The translations under genes and the position numbers were made by a program. DNA of 64,000 bases. Source: Diplolepis rosae (lineage: Eukaryota; Arthropoda; Insecta; Hymenoptera; Diplolepididae). The DNA is taken from positions 1,736,001 to 1,800,000 of the forward strand of contig JAPYXD010000754.1 in the NCBI GenBank assembly GCA_030998225.1. The letters are read 5' to 3'. Below, piece after piece: positions 55,263 to 64,000 of the stretch (position 1 is the stretch's first letter; every line of letters begins with the position of its first letter). Below the pieces are notes generated by a model. It was not told where the DNA came from and did no database searches. It was given only the letters and a program-made list of their open reading frames with translations.

Positions 55263-58150
55263 ACAATTCTTATACCCCTAAGAATTCGCGCATTACTTGG
55301 CCACTCTTTTCAGGTCAGACTGCGTTCAACTCGCGTATTACGCGCCTATTTTTGTATTTGTAACAGTCCTGACGTCCATTGAACTCGCGCATTACTTGGC
55401 CACTTTATATATAAAAATTCTGTACTAAGAATTCGCTCATTACTTGGCCACATAATTTTAAGCCAGAGTCCGAAGAGCTCGCGCATTACTTGGCCACTTT
55501 ATATAAAAATTCAGAATTCGCGCATTATTTTGCCACCTTATTTAGGTCAGATTTCGTTTGATCTCGCGCATCACGCGGCTATTTTTGTATTTATATCAGT
55601 CCTGACGTCCATTGTACTCGCGCATTACTTGGCCATTTTATATATAAAAATTCTGTACTAAGAATTCGCGCATTACTTTGCCACCTTATTTAGGTCAGAC
55701 TTCGTTTGATCTCGCGTATTACGCGGCTTTTTGTGCATTTATATCAGTCCTGACGTCCATTGATCTCGCGAATTACTTGGCCACATAATTTTAAGTCAGA
55801 GTCCGAAGAGCTCGCGCATTACTTGGCTACTTTATATAAAAATTCTGTACTAAGAATTCGCGCATTACTTTGCCACCTTATTTAGGTCAGACTTTGTTTG
55901 ATCTCGCGTATTACGCGGCTTTTTGAGCATTTATATCAGTCCTGACGTCCATTGATCTCGCGAATTACTTGGTCACATAATTTTAAGCCAGAGTCCGAAG
56001 AGCTCGCTCATTACTTGGCCACTTTATATAAAAATCCTGTACTAAGAATTCGCGCATTACTTTGCCTCCTTATTTAGGTCAGATTTCGTTTGATCTCGCG
56101 TATTACGCGGCTATTTTTGCATTTATATCAGTCCTGACGTCCATTGAACTCGCGCATTACTTGGCCACCTTACTGAAAATCTGAGTCCGAAGAGCTCGCG
56201 CATTACTTGGCCACTCTTTTCAGATCAGACTTTGTTTGATCTCGCGTATTACGCGGCTATTTTTGCATTTATATCAGTCCTGACGTCCATTGAACTCGCG
56301 CATTACTTGGCCACCTTACTCAGGATCAGAGTCTGATGTGCTCGCGCATTACTTGGCCACCTTACTGAAAATCTGAGTCCGAAGAGCTCGCGCATTACTT
56401 TGCCACCTTATTTAGGTCAGACTTTGTTTGATCTCGCGTATTACGCGGCTTTTTGTGCATTTATATCAGTCCTGACGTCCATTGATCTCGCGAATTACTT
56501 GGTCACATAATTTTAAGCCAGAGTCCGAAGAGCTCGCTCATTACTTGGCCACTTTATATAAAAATCCTGTACTAAGAATTCGCGCATTACTTTGCCTCCT
56601 TATTTAGGTCAGACTTCGTTTGATCTCGCGTATTACGCGGCTATTTTTGCATTTATATCAGTCCTGACGTCCATTGAACTCGCGCATTACTCAGCCACCT
56701 TACTGAAAATCAGAGTCCGAAGTGCTCGCGCATTACTTGGCCGATTTATAGAAAAATCCTGTACTAAGAATTCGCGCATTACTTTTCCACCTTATTTAGG
56801 TCAGACTTTGTTTGATCTCGCGTATTACGCGGCTATTTTTGCATTTATATCAGTCCTGACGTCCATTGAACTCGCGCATTACTTGGCCACCTTACTGAAA
56901 ATCTGAGTCCGAAGTGCTCGCGCAGTACTTGGCCGCTTTATTCAGGTCAGAGTCTAAGGACCCTAAGTGTTAATTATTATTTTTTGGCCACTTTATAAAA
57001 ATTCCTATACCCCTAAGAATTCGCGCATTATTTGGCCACTCTTTTCAGGTCAGACTGCGTTCAACTCGCGTATTACGCGCCTATTTTTGTATTTATATCA
57101 GTCCTGACGTCCATTGAACTCGCGCATTACTTGGCCACTTTATATATAAAAATTCTGTACTAAGAATTCGCGCATTACTTGACCACATAATTTTAAACCA
57201 GAGTCCGAAGAGCTCGCGCATTACTTGGCCAATTTATATAAAAATTCTGTACTAAGAATTCGCGCATTACTTTGCCACCTTATTTAGGTCAGATTTCGTT
57301 TGATCTCGCGTATTACGCGGCTATTTTTGCATTTATATCAGTCCTGACGTCCATTGAACTCGCGAATTACTTGGCCACATAATTTTAAGCCAGAGTCCGA
57401 AGAGCTCGCGCATTACTTGGCCACTTTATATAAAAATCCTGTACTAAGAATTCGCGCATTACTTTGCCTCCTTATTTAGGTCAGACTTCGTTTGATCTCG
57501 CGTATTACGCGGCTATTTTTGCATTTATATCAGTCCTGACGTCCATTGAACTCGCGCATCACTTGGCCACCTTACTCAGAATCAGAGTCTGATGTGCTCG
57601 CGCATTACTTGGCCATTTTACTGAAAATCTGAGTCCGTAGTGCTCGCGCATTACTTGGCCGCCTTATTCAGGTCATAGTCTAAGGATCCTACGTGTTAAT
57701 TATTATTTTTTGGCCACTTTATAAAAATTCTTATAACCCTAAAAATTCGCGCATTACTTGGCCACTCTTTTTCAGGTTAGACTTCGTTAAACTGCGTATT
57801 ACGCGGCTATTTTTGTATTTATATCAGTCCTGACGTCCATTGAACTCGCGAATTACTTGGCCACATAATCTTAAGCCAGAGTCCGAAGAGCTCGCGCATT
57901 ACTTGGCCACTTTATATAAAAATCCTGTACTAAGAATTCGCGCATTACTTTGCCTCCTTATTTAGGTCAGACTTCGTTTGATCTCGCGTATTACGCGGCT
58001 ATTTTTGCATTTATATCAGTCCTGACGTCCATTGAACTCGCGCATTACTTGGCCACCTTACTCAGAATTAGAGTCCGAAGTGCTCGCGCATTACTTGGCC
58101 ATTTTTTATCAGTCTTAGAATCCGTAGTGCTACTGTATTAATTGGCCACT
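55263..58150 (-). repeat. Higher-order satellite, right arm
   Basis: Inverted counterpart of 52185-55217 with the same unit types (for example TCGCGCATTACTTGGCC). It is about 145 bp shorter; the difference lies between 55264 and 56592, consistent with gain or loss of two to three units. Confidence 0.93.
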
Positions 58151-58505
58151 CTATTTAAGTCAGAGTTCGAATAACTCTCGTAATATTTTGTCACTTTACA
58201 ACAGTCTTATAATCTGAAAAACTCGGACATCATACTTATAAACTTAATATTATATTTTTCCGGGTTCCATTTATTAAGAATCAGAGGTTTCGAAAAACCA
58301 GGAAATTAATTTTTCGTGAATTTCCACTTTAGTTGCATTTTTCTCTCTATATCCACAGAAATGTGTACAATTTTTACGACGTCGGGACCGTAGTGAGTGC
58401 CTTTCCTTACAGAGTTTTTCGAACATGTGGTGGGTCTTTGCTTTTGTCGGACGCTTGAGCATATAATAATCTCAAGTGCCGGGGACATTAAAATAAGGTT
58501 TTAGT

Positions 58506-59066
58506 GTGTATAACCCTTGGTGTTGGAACCTGACCTATCTGGAGAATGCTTTCTATAAACGTCAAACTCTGAACACTTGTCTTCCTAAATACGACTTCTT
58601 CCCAAATCAGTTTTCTTTTAGCCATGTGGCAGAGTGGTGGACTTACTTTCGTCTGTCATCTCTGCGGTTTCGGAGAAAATACAAAATAAAAATTTTTCCG
58701 TACCAATTACATCGTTCTTATTGTTTTAACTTCAGTGTCCTTTACTTCTGGTGCTCGTGAATGTGTGTGGTTTGCTGTGCGTGCTTTACCAAGGATCCAC
58801 GTTATATTCTCCATCGTGTTGTTTCTTTCTTTGGTGAAATAATTGTGTTTATATATGTGCCCTTGAGAGAGTGCGTTCCGCGGTCGCATTTTTCACGGTT
58901 CCTGTGGGAGAGGATTACTCGTTGGAACAGTTTTTGGAACGGTCTGGTTCCTTCACACCTAGGAACTCGCTTACCCATAAGTCTTTCCGCATGTTTACTC
59001 TATCTTTTTCTAATATCAATAAGCAAAGGAAAAAAAGAAAAAAACAAAAAATACAATAATTATTAA
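58506..59066 (+). other. Unique part of right arm with two frames
   Basis: Mirror of 51268-51828. The 84- and 101-codon frames are preserved with one visible amino-acid change (Thr to Lys near the start of the first). No known protein similarity. The preservation reflects the recent age of the duplication and need not mean coding. Confidence 0.4.
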
Positions 59067-59244
59067 GTTGCATGTCTTAGTTAATAAATATTTAAAGGTT
59101 ACTATTAAGCTAATTGGCACTGAAGAGGGGCCCCCATTTGTGGCCGAAACGTTTGCCTGTTGTATTTTTTATGTGTTCTATCACTTAATTAAAAAAATAA
59201 ATCCGTATCAAAACTGACCCCATGCCAAATTAACTATTACAAAA

Positions 59245-60841
59245 TTATTATTGTGGGTCAATAAAACATTGAACATGTACGGAAACATGTCACGATATAA
59301 TTATTTTTTTTCTGGATGTGATTTAGGTCGAATGATTTTTCTGTAACACGAAAATCGAGTAAAGTAAAAATTCAGACGATTAGTGATTAAAGAGATTTAC
59401 AAATATAAAAATTAAAACAAATGATAATTCAAAATTAAAGGAAATTCGGTTAAGTAATGATTGCGATATAATACATTTTAGGAAGTATAAAATTTGGGTA
59501 ATATTCTTACGCGTCCAATAAATCGTGTAGGAAGTGTAGTAATAAAAGAATTGCGTCTCAAATCATAGGGAATAAGAAAATAATATTTTATTCCCCCTTA
59601 TGATCAGTTTTTTTTCTAATATCGATAACTCTTGGCCATTTTTAATCTCATCTGCTAAAAATTTATGTTTTGACCTTTGCAAGAAAATTCTTCCAGCTGG
59701 ACAAAATTTTATTTTAATGTATAATATGGTAAAGTTTGTTGAATTTATAAAATATGGGATTTTTTTGGTATCAACATTCAAGACAGAAGGCAAGACATAA
59801 AATCAAATATTGATCACAAAATTTATATCGAACATGCCCAAGAATATTACTACTAAAAGAGGGTAGCCGCCCCTTGTAAGGGTATAAATATTATATATGT
59901 GGCGTGGAATGAAGAAACCCGGCTAACAGCACCAAAGACGAAATTTGAGTTTTTCGATGATTTTGAGAGACAGAAGCATGCTCTATCGAATGGCCCTATG
60001 CACAAAGCTGTGCGATCAAAAGTGACCCAAATCTAATGCATTTTATCTCGCGTTTATTTTCATTTCGAATAGACCCGTCTCAGAGAAACGCGATTTTCTC
60101 GAAAAGTTAAAAGGTGCTGTGTTAGCCGGGTTTCTTCGTTCCACGCCACATATATAAAAAAATTATGTATCTTATTTAAAACGCAATTGTTTTGTACTTC
60201 ACTTCCAAATCAATAATTCAGTAATGAATAAATTTGTGAAAGAATTGAACAGATAGTCGGAAAAAAAGTAAGTCAAATTAATCATTTTCTCGGCTTTTTC
60301 TCTGAATATTTTTCTATCATGTTTATTTAGTGAAAGTGTGGGAAATTGCATTGCGAATAATTTATAACGATTAAAATTTTTTAAGTACAAAAAATATTTG
60401 TTTCCACCTTTACAGCATTCAGTTATACCTACAAAAGTATTTTTTCAAATCCAGAAAACTATTTTTTAGAGCCTAAATTCATTTTATTATTAGGTGAACA
60501 AAAAAATGTTGTTGAGGCAACAAAAGAATTTTGTATGTCTAAAAAAAATACCCTATACAAAAATTTCCTTGGACCAGAAAAACTGTTTTTTTTTGTTGCA
60601 CAAATACCAACAAAATTATTTTGATCAGACAACAAAACTTTTATTGGTCATACCGAATTGTTTTCTCCAGTTTGGCTCATTTTATTCAAAATAAATTTTT
60701 CCTCACTTTCGCTAAAAAAAAATGTGATATAAGAATATATTCTTATCGAAGAAAACTGATAAGAAAATGATCGCTTTGACTAACATTCTCCCGATTGTTT
60801 AATTTTATGTATGTTTATGGAACTCAAATTTAATAATATAT
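59245..60841. other. Intergenic DNA, one MITE
   Basis: Apart from the element at 59894-60155 and AACAAAA-word debris at about 60494-60680, nothing gene-like is seen. Frames of 60-76 codons are short and AT-driven. Confidence 0.45.
59894..60155. mobile_element. MITE with 40-bp terminal inverted repeats
   Basis: The left end TATATGTGGCGTGGAATGAA plus GAAACCCGGCTAACAGCACC is mirrored almost exactly at the right end (GGTGCTGTGTTAGCCGGGTT, TCTTCGTTCCACGCCACATA). It is 262 bp long with a TA-rich target. Well-kept ends suggest recent activity. Confidence 0.85.
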
Positions 60842-61430
60842 ACAAGGTCTGTTGCAAAAGTTTTCAGACAATCCGAAAATAGCCAATACAAGTACTTTGA
60901 ACCATCGGTCGAAAAATGAATTTTGAACAAAAAGCCAATGTTTTTTAAACTTTGTAAAACAGCTGCCAAGACGCATCAAATTATGCAAAAATTTTATGGT
61001 GATAAGTGTTTATCTCGTCCTATTATCTACGAGTGGTTTAAACGATTTAAAGAAGTTCGGGAAGACTTAATACGTTCCGTGCCGGATTTTTTGAAGTCAT
61101 TACGTTCAGGCAGCAGCGGGGGTCGTATACGCCCCACGCGGCACGGAACGTGTTTAAATGACGACGAACGTTCGGGTCGGCCGAGATCGTTTCAAAAGGC
61201 CAAAAATGACATTCTGACTATCAGCCATTCCCCGTATTCACCTGATTCGGCTCCGTGCGATTTCTATTTGTATGGAAAGTTACATTTGGCCATGAAAAGA
61301 AAGCGTTATGCAGACATTAAAGACATTCAAAGGTCGATGACCGCCATATTGAACATAATTTCTACTAATGAAATAAAAATATTCAAAATGAAAGAGAAAT
61401 ATACATTTTTTTAAATTTGATAAGACTTTA
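60842..61430 (+). pseudogene. mariner transposase remnant with internal deletion
   Basis: Left end GGTCTGTTGCAAAAGTTTTC. The coding relic starts MNFEQKANVF (60916), shifts frame at a T run, then reads FKLCKTAAKTHQIMQKFYGD, SRPIIYEWFKRFKEVREDL, is interrupted by an 83-bp insertion (61071-61153), resumes LNDDERSGRPRS, and then jumps to HSPYSPDSAPCDFYLYGKLH and LAMKRKRYADIKDIQRS. Helix-turn-helix and third-Asp motifs are present; the first two catalytic Asp motifs are deleted. The matching right terminal repeat is not visible. Confidence 0.88.
61071..61153. mobile_element. 83-bp TTAA-flanked insertion in the mariner frame
   Basis: TTAA (61067-61070) and TTAA (61154-61157) bracket 83 bp whose ends TACGTTCCGTGCCG and CGGCACGGAACGTGT are inverted repeats. 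Removing it with one TTAA rejoins EDL to NDDERSGRP, the expected mariner order. Together with its TTAA it adds 87 nt, so it keeps the frame open and adds 29 codons. Confidence 0.88.
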
Positions 61431-62526
61431 AAACATTTTTTTCACTACGTGGCAGAAGATTAGAGGGTAAATGATATAAAGTAAATATTTCTTTAGATCC
61501 AAGTGTTTTTTGTACAAAATATACTCTATGTGATAAATTTGAAGCAAATAATAATTTTTATATATTGTTCTAAAGAAATAAGGTCACTCTTCTTTGATCG
61601 CACACCTATACCGATACATAGTGAAAATAACGTTTGATTTTGAAATGAGTCTTCCACCTAGAATGCCTCTTTGTCATATGCCAATAGCTCGTTTACTTCC
61701 AGTCGCACACACATAGGCACAGCTCATATACACGTTGTATTGCATATGTGGCCTCTTTAAGCGGATATGTATGTAACCGTAAATGTGAGTGAGGATATTC
61801 GTGTGACATGCGCAGATTCTATTGGATGCGTGAAACAAGCTAACACGTACTATACTAATATCTTGTACGTAATAACTTTAAACTAATTCGAATAAATACC
61901 TGCATATTTGATTAATTATACTCGACGATATAATGTTCACTATGCTGAATATCAAATTAACAAAAAAATTAATATTTTACTGAAAAAGGATACATTTTTT
62001 ATTAAAAATGAATATATTATTATAAATTGGATAAGGATATTTCATAGAAACGTTTTATGAATACTAAAAAATTCATTTGTTTATTTCTCAAAAATTTTTT
62101 AATTTGATTAACATAACATTGACAAATTGTTTCTTTATTCTGGAAAAATCAAGATATTTAAATTATGAACAAATACGAGGATATTGATTTTAAGAACCTC
62201 ATTAAAACGTCGTAACGACGACCCTTCTCATTCATGCATTTCAAAGAGAAATTAGATATATTTTTACGACAGGTGCATCACACAAAAAAACGAGAGAAAA
62301 GCGTAATAATTGTAGTATGTATAGAGTTGGCAACAATCTGCTTTTAACTTGTGCATATTTCGAATAAGAGGACCTACAACAAAAGCGACGTGAATGGAAG
62401 AAGCTTATTAAGAAATGAGTTGAACCTGCACGTATTAACAATAGAAGGTCTATGGAGAGGATAGTATATCCCATGTTTTTGTTATTTTGTTCAAATTAAT
62501 ACTTGCATACAGGTTATATTATCTGT
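61431..62526. other. Intergenic DNA
   Basis: I see no gene, RNA gene or bounded repeat here. AT-rich with no notable frames. Confidence 0.5.
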
Positions 62527-62801
62527 ACACCCAGAACAAATTTTATTTAATTTAGCCGAACCATTTTATTAAATAAACCAAGAGCTTTAGATAAGTCGAA
62601 CAAAATCTGGCCAAATGAACTAAAATATTTGTTTGATTCAACCAAATCGTATCAAACCTTACCTTCTTTGGTTACATCAAAAAATTCTTTGCTTCAATCA
62701 ATCAAAAATTTGGTCAACCGTATGATAAATTAATTAATTTAAATTTAATTTAATTAATTAAATTATAATTAATAGATTAACCAAATATTTTTCCAAGTGT
62801 A
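62527..62801. mobile_element. MITE, CACCCAGAACAAA class
   Basis: The left end TACACCCAGAACAAATTT is loosely mirrored by AAATATTTTTCCAAGTGTA. The interior carries AACCAAAT/TTTGGTT words. Ends are less well matched than in the copies at 4400 and 39112. Confidence 0.6.
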
Positions 62802-64000
62802 TTGTACTACACGGAAAAAATAATTGATAGCGTTATATTAATAGAAAACACATTTCTACATTATAAATAATAATTGCACGGAGAAAAATTATTTTCAAGA
62901 AACTTTACTCAACTTTTGAGTAAAGTTGAAACATATGGACAAGTTGGAGGATCATTTAATATTCAAATTAGATAGTTGAATTCGAACAGTCGAAAGCGTT
63001 TCTTTTCCTACAGAAAGATTTCAAATTATTTAAATTTGAATTATTTAATATTATTGCAATAATTTGTGACGTAAAATTTGAAATTTTACTCTACACTTTG
63101 GTTGTGAAGTTAGGTTCAAAATTCTTTTATTTTTTACTAGGTTTAGGCGTCAGACAGGCATCCAATAAAGGGAAAAGGTGTTCTACTAAAATTTCCCATG
63201 CTTGCGCAAATTAAACGTTATGTTGGACCAAAGAGGTGTATCAAAGATTGGGTCAATATTGCAGTCCACCCATTAGTTATGTCCAATTTGGTGATAAAAT
63301 GTCCACTCTAACATTTGCATCAACACACATCAATATAGGATCAAATATTTTACCAACTTTTCTGTATTTCGGCATCCGAAAAATGGCCCCGGAATGAAAT
63401 TGATGTGCCTCAAAAAAAAATGGGGCTTAAACAAAAATAAGTTCAATATTGAAATTTCGAATTTTGCAAAATGAATCCAAATTGTTTTTTTCCAGGCACT
63501 TAGTATATATTTTTCTTTTATTTTAAAAAGTATTAATTTTAATATTTAAATATTTTCTAATTAAATAATTTAAATATTCTATAAAAATTGTGCGCATGCT
63601 CAGAGGTATTGACCATCCCAAAAAATATACCTCAACATATATGTATAATATAGGAAAAAAGTTTGAAATGTGTCCTTCAACATCTATTTTGGCACTTTTG
63701 TTTGGAACAAAATGACATTTTTTCTGGAAATTCCCATATTCATGTATAGGATTCAGCAATGTGAATATATAAAACAGTCGCTTCTAGTAGTTCTATATTT
63801 CAGTATCGATATTTTAAGTATATGGTTGATTCTAAGATGCTATATCCTGATGTACATATAATATTTTTCTATCCATGCAGTTTTAAATTGATTTATTATC
63901 ATTTATGCATTATACAAATTATATGAGCACCCATTTACAGCTTTTTTCTTCATCATTGATATTTCTGGATATAAATTGCAGTTCCTGTTCCCATTTAAGT
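62802..64000. other. Intergenic DNA to window end
   Basis: Small MITE-like ends (CACGGAAAAAATAATTG at about 62813, CACGGAGAAAAATTATTTTC at about 62878) but nothing complete. No gene is supportable. Confidence 0.45.

Larger units (their letters stand above)
51091..59244. repeat. Giant inverted repeat (palindrome), about 8.15 kb
   Basis: Left arm 51091 to about 55217, right arm about 55263-59244, spacer about 46 bp. Matching landmarks keep a constant coordinate sum (110333-110335) from the outer ends to 53741/56592. That is about 2.6 kb per arm with a net shift of 1-2 bp and only sporadic substitutions. Nearer the centre the sum changes to about 110479, so the left arm holds about 145 bp more. 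Each arm has a unique outer part (about 1.1 kb) and a satellite inner part. The outermost blocks carry GGCCGAAACGTTTGCC. Confidence 0.95.

Noticed and set aside
52185..58150. CRISPR-like array: short constant box with spacers
   Set aside because: The spacers themselves repeat in a fixed order and unit lengths vary; the DNA is eukaryotic and no cas-like genes are present. It is a higher-order satellite.

Overview
This looks like nuclear DNA from an arthropod, most likely an insect. It is very AT-rich, has GT-AG introns and contains mariner/Tc1 relics and many short inverted-repeat elements. It may be a hymenopteran, because the first mariner resembles the mellifera subfamily, but that is a guess. 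Nothing suggests a prokaryote or a virus.

Only one ordinary host gene can be read. It lies on the minus strand and I assembled it from 13 coding exons between 27687 (ATG) and 8844 (stop). The exon lengths sum to 3009 nt, i.e. 1002 codons plus stop, with every splice phase closing. The product has an N-terminal membrane segment, a very long Pro/Ser/Asn-rich linker and two C-terminal C2 domains (C2A about 720-845, C2B about 856-996). It is a synaptotagmin, best matched to the Syt12 type that does not bind calcium. Its introns are packed with transposon relics: a nearly intact mariner, a Tc1/mariner deletion derivative, nested MITEs and fold-back elements.

Layout. 1-8.8 kb: intergenic, with fold-back elements and MITEs, including two TTAA-flanked palindromes sharing one TTAA. 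8.8-27.7 kb: the synaptotagmin gene. 27.7-35.4 kb: repeats, including copy b of a three-copy 1-1.5 kb family rich in GCGCGAAGCGCG hairpins, and a 1.6 kb palindrome. 35.8-38.7 kb: a terminal-inverted-repeat element carrying a THAP zinc-finger exon, itself hit by a hAT-type element. 39-51 kb: nested MITEs, tRNA-derived SINE heads and repeat copy c. 51.1-59.2 kb: a giant inverted repeat of about 8.15 kb, whose arms hold a higher-order satellite and whose outer ends carry hammerhead-ribozyme-like cores. 59.2-64 kb: MITEs and a mariner remnant hit by a tiny 83-bp element.

Apart from the synaptotagmin, essentially every recognisable feature is mobile or repetitive. The most informative signals are the giant palindrome with its satellite and ribozyme-like ends, a TTAA-specific palindromic element class with an internal empty-site control, and a transposon boundary sitting almost on a splice acceptor of the host gene.
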